From an uncultured Pelagibacteraceae bacterium (lineage in GTDB: Bacteria > Pseudomonadota > Alphaproteobacteria > Pelagibacterales > Pelagibacteraceae), in NCBI GenBank assembly GCA_902537555.1, contig CACBBR010000004.1:34366-98365 (forward strand): a DNA stretch of 64,000 nt, in the 5' to 3' direction. A program made the translations under genes and the position numbers. This document shows positions 20,614 to 30,977 of the stretch, piece by piece (the stretch's first letter is position 1; each line of letters starts with the position of its first letter). The notes beneath the pieces were generated by a model. It saw only the letters and a program-made list of their open reading frames with translations, was not told the origin of the DNA and ran no database searches.

Positions 20614-22269
20614 TTAATATTTTGTGGCTAAAATTGGCCCTATTTTATCAATTATCTGACCTGTTACCCAAACAGTAGTCCACCCTGCTGTATTCCTCCA
20701 GTTACCTTTGTAGGGATATCTATCATCTCTATAATGATAGACAAATTCTCTGTTAGCTTTTGGCTCATCTAGCATTACGGCTAATACAAATTTTGGATTT
20801 GATGTAGGAAAAACGGAGGCAAAAGTATTAATTTTTTTTTTAGAGTAGCCACCCTCAGAAGGTTGATCCGCAGTACCAGTTTTTCCTCCTACTTCATAAC
20901 CTTTTACATTTGCAAAACCTGCTGTTCCTTCCTTTGTTGATACAATCTTCCTTAGAATAGGGTTAATTGTTTCTGATAAATTGTCATTGAGTATTCTTTG
21001 TCTTTTTAATCTTTCTTTCTCTATTAATGTTGGAGTAATATCGTATCCTCCATTGCTAATAATAGAATAAGCTTTAGAAAGTTGTAACAAAGTTGTAGCA
21101 ATTCCATGACCAAACGAAACTGTGGCAAGTTTACATTTACCCCATCTTCCTATTTGGGTTGATCCCACCTCCTCAATATCAAATTCTAAATTAGATATAA
21201 TTCCAATATTTTTTAAAAAATCATTAAAATTTTCTATACCAACTTTTTCAGCTATTCTTACAGAGCCAATATTTCCTGACCTTATTAAAATCTCCTCTGC
21301 AGTTAAATCTGATGGTATTTTGTCATCATATTCAGATATAGAATTTCCTGCACATGTTATTCTTTTTTTAAGGTCCCTAAACTCTGTATGGGGCTCTATA
21401 ACATTGTATTGTAAGCCTGCAGCAAATGTAAAAGTTTTAAAAACAGATCCAAATTCATAAACACCTTTTGTTGCTCTATTGATATATTTTTTATCAATAA
21501 TTTTTTCTCTTTTATTGAGATCAAAGTCAGGAATCGAAATCATTGATAAAATATTTCCATTATTAATATCCATTAAAATCGCAGCACTCCCAATATTTTG
21601 GAATATTTCTCTAGATTTTAATAATTCATCCTTAATTAAATATTGCATATCTTTATCAAGTGTTAATTTTAAGGGTTCTTTTGAAGTTGTTAATTCATAA
21701 TCAAAAGTTTTTTCAATTCCTGATATGCCATTATTGTCATTATCGATTTGTCCAATTACATGACTGAATAAATTTCCATTAGGATAAACTCTTGCAATGC
21801 TATCTTCTTGAATAAATGATTTATCTCCCAAAAGTAAAACTTGCTCAAGTTTTTTAGGACTTATTTTTTTTTTAACATAAAAAAATTTTTTTCCATACAT
21901 TTCTTTTTGAAAATTTTCATTTGGAAATATTAATTTTAGAGAAATTAATAATTTTTCTTTATTTATTACTAAATTAGGATTTATGCCCAAATTAATAATT
22001 GGGACACTCTTTGCCAAAATATTTCCATCTTTATCCAAAATACTAGATCTAAAATTCTCCTTTTTTGTTACTTTTTGAATTTCTGGAATTTTATCAATAC
22101 TTAGTAATATTACTTTTGACGAAAAAATAACTGCTAAAATAAAAAATACAAAAAAAATAAATGTGATTCTCTCAAAGGATATATTTAAATATGACTTATT
22201 TTCTTTAAATGAAAAGCTCTCATTGTATTTATTTAAATTTTGAGAGTTTTGGTTTGTTTCACTCATCAA
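20614..22269 (-). CDS. ftsI: Penicillin-binding protein 3 / division transpeptidase FtsI
   Basis: KGVYEFGSVFKTFTF (SxxK), SGN, GGKTGTADQ (KTG). Confidence 0.94.
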   Translation of the reverse strand: MMSETNQNSQNLNKYNESFSFKENKSYLNISFERITFIFFVFFILAVIFSSKVILLSIDKIPEIQKVTKKENFRSSILDKDGNILAKSVPIINLGINPNLVINKEKLLISLKLIFPNENFQKEMYGKKFFYVKKKISPKKLEQVLLLGDKSFIQEDSIARVYPNGNLFSHVIGQIDNDNNGISGIEKTFDYELTTSKEPLKLTLDKDMQYLIKDELLKSREIFQNIGSAAILMDINNGNILSMISIPDFDLNKREKIIDKKYINRATKGVYEFGSVFKTFTFAAGLQYNVIEPHTEFRDLKKRITCAGNSISEYDDKIPSDLTAEEILIRSGNIGSVRIAEKVGIENFNDFLKNIGIISNLEFDIEEVGSTQIGRWGKCKLATVSFGHGIATTLLQLSKAYSIISNGGYDITPTLIEKERLKRQRILNDNLSETINPILRKIVSTKEGTAGFANVKGYEVGGKTGTADQPSEGGYSKKKINTFASVFPTSNPKFVLAVMLDEPKANREFVYHYRDDRYPYKGNWRNTAGWTTVWVTGQIIDKIGPILATKY

Positions 22270-22567
22270 TATTAACCATTTTCTCTATCTCTAATTTATC
22301 ATTTACAATTGTAACTGTACTCAAATTTTCTATTTTTTTTTGTATGAATTTTTCTTCAAAATAAAGTTGTTGATACTCAATTAATTTTTTAGGTGAAGTG
22401 AGGATATTGTAATCAAGTAAAGTGAGCTCATAACGATCCTCTAATATTCTTACATTTTCATTAATTTCAAAAATTTGTTTATCAAGTTTTTTTGTTGAGT
22501 TTTTTGTTATTGTAGTTGCAAAAATTAGAATTATTATTGGGACAAATAAAAATAATTTTTTCATCAA
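22259..22567 (-). CDS. ftsL: FtsL-like small bitopic division protein
   Basis: 102 aa, one TM plus coiled coil, position between rsmH and ftsI. Confidence 0.7.
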   Translation of the reverse strand: MMKKLFLFVPIIILIFATTITKNSTKKLDKQIFEINENVRILEDRYELTLLDYNILTSPKKLIEYQQLYFEEKFIQKKIENLSTVTIVNDKLEIEKMVNIDE

Positions 22568-22568
22568 A

Positions 22569-23564
22569 TTATCTTAACTCCTCAGCATCGGTCAGATATT
22601 TGAATTTTTCTTTTAAATCATTAAAATTACATTTTTGATTTAATTTTATTGCATATCTAAGTTTAGCAGATCTTGATGGCGGATTTTGGTTTACCTCTTT
22701 AAAGCCAGGTATAATTGGTTTTTTATGAATTAATTTAAAACACTTTTCTGATACTTTTTCGTTTGGCATATATCTAGAAGAGTTTCTTTCTTCTGAGTAA
22801 TGTTTAAAGAAAAATTTTACAATTTTATCCTCTAGTGAATGAAAAGTAACTACGGCAATTACACCACCAATAGGAATTAAGTGGAACGAATTTATTAAAG
22901 CATTTATTAATTCACTAATTTCTTTATTCACCAAAATTCTTAATGCTTGAAAAATTTTAGTTGAATTATGAATTTTTGTTTTTTGGTATTTTTTTACACT
23001 ATCTATAATTTGAACCAAATCCTCAGTTTTAATTGTTTTATATTTCCTTATTTTTACAATTTCTCTAGCAATTTTTTTGGAATACTTTTCATCACCAAAT
23101 ATTTTAAAAACTTTTGAAAGATTATTTTCATCCATTTCAGATATTAAATCGTTTGCTGATAAATCATTTATTCCCATTCTCATATTTAGTTTGCCTTTAT
23201 CGTTAAATGATAGTCCTTTTTTAGAATTTTTTATTTGGCTAATAGAGTATCCCAAGTCGAAAATTATACCTTTTAGATCGTTATTTTTAATTTTTATTTT
23301 ATTTAATTGTGAAAATTTAATATTATAAAATTTGAATCTATTTTTATATTTTTTTTCAAAGCTTGACACGCTAGTCAAAACATCTTTATCTCGATCTATC
23401 GCGATTATATTATTTTCTTTATTTTCTAGAATTTTTTTTGAATAACCGCCTTGACCAAAAGTACAGTCGATAAATGTGCCACCATAAAGAGGGGAAATAA
23501 TGCTAATTAATTCATTTAGCAAAACTGGAAAATGTTTGTTTTCCAGATTTATGGTGGCGTTCAT
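22569..23564 (-). CDS. rsmH: 16S rRNA (cytosine1402-N4)-methyltransferase RsmH (MraW)
   Basis: HFPVLLNELI, DCTFGQGGYSKKIL, FDLGYSISQI, VTFHSLEDKIVKFFF, NPPSRSAKLRYA. Confidence 0.95.
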   Translation of the reverse strand: MNATINLENKHFPVLLNELISIISPLYGGTFIDCTFGQGGYSKKILENKENNIIAIDRDKDVLTSVSSFEKKYKNRFKFYNIKFSQLNKIKIKNNDLKGIIFDLGYSISQIKNSKKGLSFNDKGKLNMRMGINDLSANDLISEMDENNLSKVFKIFGDEKYSKKIAREIVKIRKYKTIKTEDLVQIIDSVKKYQKTKIHNSTKIFQALRILVNKEISELINALINSFHLIPIGGVIAVVTFHSLEDKIVKFFFKHYSEERNSSRYMPNEKVSEKCFKLIHKKPIIPGFKEVNQNPPSRSAKLRYAIKLNQKCNFNDLKEKFKYLTDAEELR

Positions 23565-23582
23565 TTATTTTTTTAAAGACCA

Positions 23583-25037
23583 TTAATTTTTTTGTCTTCT
23601 CAAAAATGCCGGAATTTCTAAATCATCTTCTTCTTCTTTTGTTTCACTTATTTCAGGTGTTAAAGAAGTTTGATCTTCAGTTTCTCCATTAGAATTAAAT
23701 AGTTCAGGCGTTTCCTCATCAAAATTAAAGTTCTCAAGTCCATTTGATGGAAAAGTTTCAGTTTCTTGTTTTTCTTTCGGATGCTCATCAACTTTAGATA
23801 TTTGATCTTCAACCGAGTTAACCTCTTCTTCAACAATTGCTGAACTTATAACTTCCTCAGACGAACTTGTTACGGATGCCTCTTGACTACCAGTTTCAGC
23901 TTTTTCCTCTTCCTCAAATTTGAGTGCATTAGCACCATTGGTCATTATTGAATTATTCTGATTTGAGAAAGAAAAAGATTGATTTGTAATATTATTGGAA
24001 AAATCAGAGTATCCAGGATTTCTATTCTGTATTCTATGAACCATATTAATTACTGATTTTGGTTCAGGCTGTTGACCATCTAAAGAAGTGGCAACTATGG
24101 AAACTCTCATTAAGCCATCAAGTTTTTCATCAGTAATCGCACCGATTATAAGTTCTGCCTCTGGATCTACCTCAGCTCTTACCTTATTGACAGCTTCATC
24201 AACCTCAAAAAGTTTCAAATCTTTTCCACCAGTTATATTAACTAAAAGTCCTTTAGCTCCCTTTAAAGTATAGTCATCTATTAATGGATTACTAATTGCC
24301 ATTTCAGCTGCTTTAACAGCTCTACCTTCACCTTCAGCTTGACCTGTTCCCATCATAGCCTTGCCCATTGAACTCATAACAGTTTCAACATCAGCAAAAT
24401 CTAAGTTTATTAAACCAGGTCTTACCATTAAATCTGTAATACTCTGAACTCCATGAAGCAAAACATCATTTGAGAGCTCAAAAGACTCTTCAAATGTAGT
24501 TTGTTCACTTGCAATTTTAAATAAATTTTGATTAGGAACTACAATAATAGTATCTACATGTTTTCTTAACTCTTCTAGCCCTTGATTTGCTTTTCTCATT
24601 CTTGAAGGACCTTCATACAAAAAAGGTAAAGTAACTACCCCAATAGTAAGTATATTCAACTCCTTAGCAGCTCGCGCTATCACATGTGCAGCACCAGTTC
24701 CAGTTCCACCGCCCATTCCTGCGGTTATAAATACCATATTTGCACCTTGAAGAACATTTACTATCTCATTCAAAGACTCATCAGCAGCAGCTTCTCCGAT
24801 GTCTAATTTTGCGCCAGCTCCTAATCCTTTTGTTAAATTCAAACCCATTTGAATTTTTGTTTGAGCATGACTTAGTCTCAAGTCTTGCGCGTCTGTATTC
24901 ACAGCTATAAACTCAACTCCTTGTAAACCTGCTTCTATCATTCCATTAATAGCATTTCCTCCAGCTCCTCCAATACCTAAAACTAGTATTCTTGGTTTCA
25001 GTTCTTTTATGTCTGGTGCTTTAAAATTAATTGTCAT
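23583..25037 (-). CDS. ftsZ: Cell division protein FtsZ
   Basis: [24 protein letters not shown] tubulin signature, long acidic linker, C-terminal [12 protein letters not shown]. Confidence 0.97.
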   Translation of the reverse strand: MTINFKAPDIKELKPRILVLGIGGAGGNAINGMIEAGLQGVEFIAVNTDAQDLRLSHAQTKIQMGLNLTKGLGAGAKLDIGEAAADESLNEIVNVLQGANMVFITAGMGGGTGTGAAHVIARAAKELNILTIGVVTLPFLYEGPSRMRKANQGLEELRKHVDTIIVVPNQNLFKIASEQTTFEESFELSNDVLLHGVQSITDLMVRPGLINLDFADVETVMSSMGKAMMGTGQAEGEGRAVKAAEMAISNPLIDDYTLKGAKGLLVNITGGKDLKLFEVDEAVNKVRAEVDPEAELIIGAITDEKLDGLMRVSIVATSLDGQQPEPKSVINMVHRIQNRNPGYSDFSNNITNQSFSFSNQNNSIMTNGANALKFEEEEKAETGSQEASVTSSSEEVISSAIVEEEVNSVEDQISKVDEHPKEKQETETFPSNGLENFNFDEETPELFNSNGETEDQTSLTPEISETKEEEDDLEIPAFLRRQKN

Positions 25038-25048
25038 TTATCCCCCAT

Positions 25049-25504
25049 TTAGTTATTAAGTTTTTGCTCCCATTTAAGGTTAGCCCTGTTAATGTTTGAT
25101 TTTTTTCTAGCAGTGACCCTAAATTTTTCAAAAGTTGTTGGTTCCCATATTTGAAAAGTTTTTCCTTGACCAACAAACAACATGCTATTTTTTATTTTTG
25201 CATGTTTTAATAGTTTTTCTGTAATAAGAATTCTTCCTTCACTATCAAATTGTAAATTAATACTTTCTGATAATATTGAGGTGGCAAAATAATCCTTCTT
25301 ATCCTCAAATGGATTTAAAGAGTCTATTGCATTTGAAATTTTTTCAATTCTGTCTTGCGGCCAAGCCTCAATTGATTGATTGTTAAATGATGGAAAACAC
25401 ACCACTCCGTTATATCCCATATTTGAAAGATAGCTTCTGAAACTAGCAGGCACGGACACCCTTCCTTTTTTGTCTAATTTGTTTTCGTAGGTAGATAAAA
25501 ACAT
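25049..25504 (-). CDS. mraZ: Transcriptional regulator MraZ
   Basis: FLSTYENKLDKKGRVSVPASFRSYL and second AbrB-like repeat LQFDSEGRILITEKLLKHAKI. Confidence 0.93.
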   Translation of the reverse strand: MFLSTYENKLDKKGRVSVPASFRSYLSNMGYNGVVCFPSFNNQSIEAWPQDRIEKISNAIDSLNPFEDKKDYFATSILSESINLQFDSEGRILITEKLLKHAKIKNSMLFVGQGKTFQIWEPTTFEKFRVTARKKSNINRANLKWEQKLNN

Positions 25505-25523
25505 AATCCATAAATTCCATATT

Positions 25524-25548
25524 TGGGATTTTATGGGATATTATGGGT
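25524..25548. promoter_or_regulatory. Putative MraZ operator: three TGGGN direct repeats with 5-nt spacers
   Basis: Plus strand TGGGA(25524)-TTTTA-TGGGA(25534)-TATTA-TGGGT(25544), 20 bp upstream of the mraZ start codon. Confidence 0.8.
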
Positions 25549-25677
25549 TTTAAATATAATCGTCAATACATAAAATCATACTTGAGTATTCTTGATTTGT
25601 TCTAAATTTCTACAGTTTAGAAAATAGAAATAATGATTAAATTTAGTATGAATTAAGAATTCTAAAGTTAAATTTTT

Positions 25678-26033
25678 GCCAGATAAAATGTAAGCCGGGT
25701 TCTGTCATTTAAACTTATCATTTCTCTAGGCCTTAAATTACTTTAAGGCTCAAGCAACTAACCCTGATGACTAGCCAAAGACTACTTTTAGTTATTTCTA
25801 ACTTTGTCATCTCTACTAAGTCTTGCTCTCAGTGGGGTTTTCCATGCGCTAGCTGTTACCAACTTAGCCGGTGTGCTCTTACCACACCTTTTCACCCTTG
25901 CCTTGATAAGGCGGTTTATTTTCTGTGGCACTATCCCTGGGGTCGCCCCCGCCAGCCGTTAACTGGCACTGTGTCTTTGTAGAGCCCGGACTTTCCTCTT
26001 TAATAAATTAAAGCGATAAGTCATTTATCTGGC
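25678..26033 (-). ncRNA. rnpB: RNase P RNA (bacterial type A-like)
   Basis: Terminal P1 pairing GCCAGATAAA/TTTATCTGGC; conserved GAGGAAAGTCCGGGCTC, GGGTAA-type core, AAACCCCA-like segment and 3' GACAGAACCCGGCTTACA on minus strand. Confidence 0.95.
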
Positions 26034-26073
26034 AAAGAGACCATATTAATTTTTATCGTAAATTCAACATAAA

Positions 26074-26820
26074 TTATTTAAGATTATTTAGGGATTTTGC
26101 TATCTCATAACATTCAATATCTAATTTTCCATCAACTAGCTCTGGTCTAAACCTCATTTGAAAAATTTTGATAATTTTTTTTAGTTCGTATGAATTAGAA
26201 TACTTTGTTCTATAACCTATTTTTTTTAAGTAATAAATAAATTTTTTTAAACCTGGTTCAAAAATTTGACTCTTAGATATTTTAAGTTTTTTAAAATTAA
26301 CTTTATGCCAAATTCCAATTTTCTTTGTATACAAAAATTTCCAAGGAAATTTTTCGCCTGGGTCTATTTTTCTCAAAGGAGCTATATCTGAATGACCAAG
26401 AATATTCTTTTTATTGATATTGTATTTTTTAATTAAGTATTTAGATATTTTGATTAAGCTTTTAATTTGTTTTTTATTAAATTTTTTATAACCATGTTCA
26501 TGTCCCGGATTAGAAATTTCGATTCCTAAAGAAGTAGAATTTAATGATTTGTCTTTATTCCAGTAAGATTTACCGGCATGCCAAGCAGTATACAACTCTG
26601 GTACCATTTGTATTAATTTTCCGGATGAAGTTATATAAAAATGACAACTCACGTTAGAATTAGGATTGGTCAGTTTTTTTATCGCTAATTTGTCTGTTTT
26701 CATTCCTGTGTAATGAAAAATTAGATACTTAATTTTTTTTTTATCTCTTTTTTTTGAATTGAAATTTGGTGAGTAATTAATTGTCATTTTTTCAACATTT
26801 TTTTGCATTATTTCAAACAT
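26074..26820 (-). CDS. N-acetylmuramoyl-L-alanine amidase (AmpD/Amidase_2 type)
   Basis: IFHYTGM, SCHFYITSSGKLIQMVPELYTAWHAGKS, SLGIEISNPGHEHGY, ILGHSDIAPLRKIDPGEKFPW. Confidence 0.9.
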   Translation of the reverse strand: MFEIMQKNVEKMTINYSPNFNSKKRDKKKIKYLIFHYTGMKTDKLAIKKLTNPNSNVSCHFYITSSGKLIQMVPELYTAWHAGKSYWNKDKSLNSTSLGIEISNPGHEHGYKKFNKKQIKSLIKISKYLIKKYNINKKNILGHSDIAPLRKIDPGEKFPWKFLYTKKIGIWHKVNFKKLKISKSQIFEPGLKKFIYYLKKIGYRTKYSNSYELKKIIKIFQMRFRPELVDGKLDIECYEIAKSLNNLK

Positions 26821-26862
26821 TTAAATCTTTAAATAAATAAAGGATATAATATAAATAACTAA

Positions 26863-27672
26863 ATGAAAAAGTTTTTAACAATATTTATAATTTCATTTGT
26901 ATCTCAAATTATTTCTTTAAATAGTTTCGCAGGTTCTGATGGATCGGTTGAAATGAAAAAAGTTGATAAAACTTTAGAAACTACATCAGAAATTAAGGAT
27001 TGTTTTGAAACAGTTAATAGAGGTATTTTTGCTTTTAACCAGGGCTTAGACAAAATTTTTTTTAAACCTGTTGCTAAAGGATACAGATATCTTCCAAAAC
27101 CAATAAGATCGGGAACGAGTAATGCATTGAGTAATTTATCTAATGTGGTCACTATACCAAATAATATTTTACAAGGACAAATTAAGGAAGCTGGAATAAA
27201 TACACTAAGATTTTCGATAAATTCTACTCTTGGAATTGCAGGAATATTTGATGTTGCTTCATATTATGGTCTTAATAAACTAGATAAAGAAGATTATGGT
27301 CAAACACTAGGCACTTGGGGTGTTAAAGAGGGATGTTATTTTGTCCTTCCTGTTCTGGGTCCTACAACGGTAAGAGACTCTTTAGGTTCAATGATCAATT
27401 TTTCAGGTGGTGATGCATGGTATAACGTTACGATAGCAAATGACACCACATATTTTGAAAATTCTGATTATTATTATTCTAGATTAACTGCGGGAGTTGA
27501 TTTTAGAGCAAAAAATTTAGAGGCTTTTGATAGCTTAGAAAAAAATTCATTAGACCTTTACGCCTCAGTTAGAAGTCTTTATTTACAGGATAGAAAAAGA
27601 AAAATTTTAAATCTTGACGAGACAACTGAAACCATGAACGATGATGATTGGGAAGAAATAGATACCCAGTAA
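26863..27672 (+). CDS. mlaA: MlaA/VacJ family phospholipid-transport lipoprotein
   Basis: FETVNRGIFAFNQGLDKIFFKPVAKGYRYLPKPIRSG, DYGQTLGTWGVKEGCYFVLPVLGPTTVRDSLG. Confidence 0.9.
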   Translation: MKKFLTIFIISFVSQIISLNSFAGSDGSVEMKKVDKTLETTSEIKDCFETVNRGIFAFNQGLDKIFFKPVAKGYRYLPKPIRSGTSNALSNLSNVVTIPNNILQGQIKEAGINTLRFSINSTLGIAGIFDVASYYGLNKLDKEDYGQTLGTWGVKEGCYFVLPVLGPTTVRDSLGSMINFSGGDAWYNVTIANDTTYFENSDYYYSRLTAGVDFRAKNLEAFDSLEKNSLDLYASVRSLYLQDRKRKILNLDETTETMNDDDWEEIDTQ

Positions 27673-27678
27673 TTATTA

Positions 27679-28269
27679 ATGAACAAAATAAAAATTCTAT
27701 CATTTTTTTTTTTAGTTTTTTTTTTAAATACAAGTTTAGACTCCAAAGAACCTAGCAAGTTAATTAATGAAATTGTTAATGAAGCATCGATAATACTATC
27801 AAGCTCAGATCCTGTAGAAGCAAAAATAATTAAATTAAATAACATCGCAGAAACTAAAGTAGATATTGATGGTATTGGAATGTATACCTTAGGAAAATAT
27901 CGTAAAAATCTTACTGAAGAAGAAAAAATTAAATATAAAAAGCTATTTAAAAGCTACTTTCTAAAAAGTTTTTCAAGTAGATTAGTAGATTACTCAGATC
28001 CAAAAATTAACGTAGTCTCCGAAAAAAAAATAAATGATAATTATACAATAGTAAATACAATTTTAGAGGAAACATCCAAAAACCCAGAAATTAAAATTGA
28101 TTGGAGAATCTATACTAAAAATCCTGAGAGACCGTTGATTAGAGATTTGATTGTCGAAGGTTTGAGTTTAGCCAGAACTCAAAAAGAGGAATTCAAATCG
28201 ATACTACAAAATAACAACAATGATATTAATTACCTATTTAAATCTTTAGAAGAATTTATAATAAAATAG
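27679..28269 (+). CDS. mlaC: MlaC/Ttg2D family phospholipid-binding protein
   Basis: Signal peptide; LTEEEKIKYKKLFKSYFLKSFSSRLVDY; VDWRIYTK-like segment; follows mlaA. Confidence 0.83.
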   Translation: MNKIKILSFFFLVFFLNTSLDSKEPSKLINEIVNEASIILSSSDPVEAKIIKLNNIAETKVDIDGIGMYTLGKYRKNLTEEEKIKYKKLFKSYFLKSFSSRLVDYSDPKINVVSEKKINDNYTIVNTILEETSKNPEIKIDWRIYTKNPERPLIRDLIVEGLSLARTQKEEFKSILQNNNNDINYLFKSLEEFIIK

Positions 28270-28307
28270 CATATCACCTTGATATTTTGATAAGACTAGA
28301 AATAATT

Positions 28308-29804
28308 TTAGTTTTGTATTATTTTTATTTCAGATAAATAAAAATGACCTAAAGATTTTTGTGATTTCTCAATTTTTTTAATTTGTCTCCAATATTTACT
28401 TAATTGCTCTGTATTTCTAATAAAACCCCAATCATAAATTACAAAACTTCCATAATTGCCACTTATAAATTTATTATGCGCTTCAAGCAAACCATCTGTT
28501 TCAAAAGGTTCATTATTTTCAATTTTATGAGTACAATTTCCACTTTTGCATGAATAAATGTAATAATTATTGACTACACCATGAAAGTCTGAATTTGTAA
28601 TTACCAATATCCATGAATTTATATCTACAAAATAATATTTTTTGTCCTTATTTTTATTTAAGTAATCTACAGTTCCTTTAAAAAGATTTGCATATGATGG
28701 TGCATCGCAGAAAAAATTAATAAAACATTTATGTTGAACAATATTTTTCAGAATAGGAGGTGCTAGGTTTTTTCCATGTACAAGAATCATAATAATTACT
28801 GAAAAAAATAATATTATTTTATTAACTTTTATAAATTCAGAGAAATGAATTATAAAATATATAAGTGGTATATATAAGTATAGTAAGTATCTTCCTCCTG
28901 AACCATCAGAAAAATAAAAATATTTAAATATTGTTATTAAAATAAATAATGCAATTATAAAATAATCGAATCTTTTAAATAATACACTTAAAAATTTTGA
29001 ATAGAATATTGTTATGATAAATAAGGGAAGTATTAATGTTAAAATTAAAAAATAAGCAAATTGTATACTGTTAACCGGTCCGGATGAAGGACTACTCTGA
29101 TTGTATAAAAAATAAGATAAAAAAAAGTCCTCAAAATCATAACCATAATATATTTTTGGGAGATAATTAATAATTAAAAAAACCAAAAAGTATAAAAAAG
29201 CATACAGTATAAATTCTGATATTTTTTTTTTATTAAATAAAAAAATGTATATATGAGTTAATATTAAAATTAGTGAGTATAAATATACATCAATCAAAAT
29301 TATCGAAGATAGTGAAAAAAAAATTACAGATAAAAATAAATAATTAGAATTTTTTTTTACTATTGAATTTATTAAACAGTAAATAAAAGGAATAAAAAAA
29401 GAATAATAAAATAGAATAAATACAATATGTGGCTTTCTTAAAAAAAATATTGAAGAAAAAGATAGAATTAGTAACCAGAAAACTTGGTAGTTCAGATTTT
29501 TTTTGTTAAGCAGATAGAGTAATATTAAGAAAAATAAGAAAATTGTTAACGAGTAGAGAACATAAGCTTGATAAACCCCATAACCTATTATGGTTGAGAC
29601 AAGTTTTATAAACAAAAAAAATAGGGGACCTTTATTGTCAAATTCATTACTGTAAGGAACATAATCTTTATTAAAATGATTAGATATTAGATACCATAAT
29701 CCTGTATCATGATCCCAAATATAAAATATTTTTGAAAACCAAATAAAACTTACAAAGAATAAAAAAATAGTTGGAAGGTAAAATTTATCTTTTAAAATAT
29801 TCAA
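28308..29804 (-). CDS. Polytopic membrane glycosyltransferase, GT39/ArnT-like
   Basis: About 10 hydrophobic spans, early WDHDTGLWY and NEFDNKGPLFFLFIK acidic loop motif. Confidence 0.6.
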   Translation of the reverse strand: MNILKDKFYLPTIFLFFVSFIWFSKIFYIWDHDTGLWYLISNHFNKDYVPYSNEFDNKGPLFFLFIKLVSTIIGYGVYQAYVLYSLTIFLFFLILLYLLNKKNLNYQVFWLLILSFSSIFFLRKPHIVFILFYYSFFIPFIYCLINSIVKKNSNYLFLSVIFFSLSSIILIDVYLYSLILILTHIYIFLFNKKKISEFILYAFLYFLVFLIINYLPKIYYGYDFEDFFLSYFLYNQSSPSSGPVNSIQFAYFLILTLILPLFIITIFYSKFLSVLFKRFDYFIIALFILITIFKYFYFSDGSGGRYLLYLYIPLIYFIIHFSEFIKVNKIILFFSVIIMILVHGKNLAPPILKNIVQHKCFINFFCDAPSYANLFKGTVDYLNKNKDKKYYFVDINSWILVITNSDFHGVVNNYYIYSCKSGNCTHKIENNEPFETDGLLEAHNKFISGNYGSFVIYDWGFIRNTEQLSKYWRQIKKIEKSQKSLGHFYLSEIKIIQN

Positions 29805-29895
29805 TTTTAATTCTATTTAATTTAAGTTCATAGTCTATATTAAATTTATAATTAAAGAAATCTTTAAAAATAAATTCTAATTGAAAAAATAAATT

Positions 29896-30636
29896 TTATC
29901 TAGATGATTTAATAAATTTTAATATTATAAATTTTAAAATATAAAAAATCACACTTATACTGATCTTGCTTGAATTTTTTTTACGAGATTTGAAAATTAT
30001 GTTAATATCATGTGTTTTTAATGAATTATTAGAAACATATAATAAATCTGCTAAAATTTTAAATCCTTTTCCAAATAATTTTTTTTTTGACTTAGTGAAA
30101 ATTTCTTTCTTAAAAAGAAAAAAACCAGACATAGGATCGCTAGTTTTTTTACCTAATAAAGTATTGAAAAATATAATCAAAAATTTTGACAAAAAATACC
30201 TTATGAAACTAAGTCTTACACTTTCTCTATTTTTAAAATCTCTAGATCCAATTATAAAATCGTAGTTTTCTAACATCATTTTTTTGATAAATTTTGGTAT
30301 ATAATTTGGATCATGTTGTAAATCTCCATCCATAACAAGTATTTTATCAAATTTTGATTTTTTAAATCCATATATACAAGATTGTGATAAATCTTTAGTT
30401 TTCGCTTTACGTATAAGAAGTTTGAGACCAAAATATTTTTTTTTAATTTTGCTATAAATTAAATCAACGCCGTCATTAGAATTATCATCGATAAATATTA
30501 CTTCATGATTTTTTTCATAAATTTTAATTTTTTTTAAATTAATATAAATTTTCTCTACTAAAATCTTAAAATTATCTTTTTCTTTAAATATTGGAATTAT
30601 TATTGATAGACCCTTCATAATTTGCTTAATAAACAT
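29896..30636 (-). CDS. Family 2 glycosyltransferase (polyprenyl-phosphate sugar synthase-like)
   Basis: LSIIIPIFKEKDNFKILVEKI, VIFIDDNSNDG, DGDLQHDPNYIPKF, IIGSRDF, DPMSGFFLFKKEIF. Confidence 0.85.
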   Translation of the reverse strand: MFIKQIMKGLSIIIPIFKEKDNFKILVEKIYINLKKIKIYEKNHEVIFIDDNSNDGVDLIYSKIKKKYFGLKLLIRKAKTKDLSQSCIYGFKKSKFDKILVMDGDLQHDPNYIPKFIKKMMLENYDFIIGSRDFKNRESVRLSFIRYFLSKFLIIFFNTLLGKKTSDPMSGFFLFKKEIFTKSKKKLFGKGFKILADLLYVSNNSLKTHDINIIFKSRKKNSSKISISVIFYILKFIILKFIKSSR

Positions 30637-30710
30637 TCATTTAAATAAGATTGTAATAATTTAAATTAATTATTTATATAAAAAAATTTATATAATAATT
30701 TAACAAGTTA

Positions 30711-30787
30711 TGGTGGGCCCGCCAGGACTCGAACCTGGGACCAATACATTATGAGTGTACTGCTCTAACCAACTGAGCTACAGGCCC
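30711..30787 (-). tRNA. tRNA with CAT anticodon; probable tRNA-Ile2 (lysidine-modified) rather than tRNA-Met
   Basis: GGGCCTG TA GCTC...GAGC A GTACA CTCATAA TGTAT TGGTC CCAGG TTCGAGT CCTGG CGGGCCC A CCA; all four stems pair, CCA encoded; C4:G69 and C5:G68 present. Confidence 0.93.
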
Positions 30788-30977
30788 TTTGATAAATCAA
30801 GGTTTTATACCATTCAAAAAGTTAATCAAGCCTCAATGTTATTACTTCCTTTTTGATTTTCATTCAAGGCAAGAATAAAATTTATTAATATTTAATAAAA
30901 TTATAAAAACTATTTCAATTTATTTCATTTCAAAGATTTTTAAACAATTTACACAATGTTTAAGTTTAAAACATTTA

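Noticed and set aside
25767-25982. 71-aa plus-strand ORF in the track
   Set aside because: Lies entirely inside the RNase P RNA gene on the opposite strand; no protein-like features.
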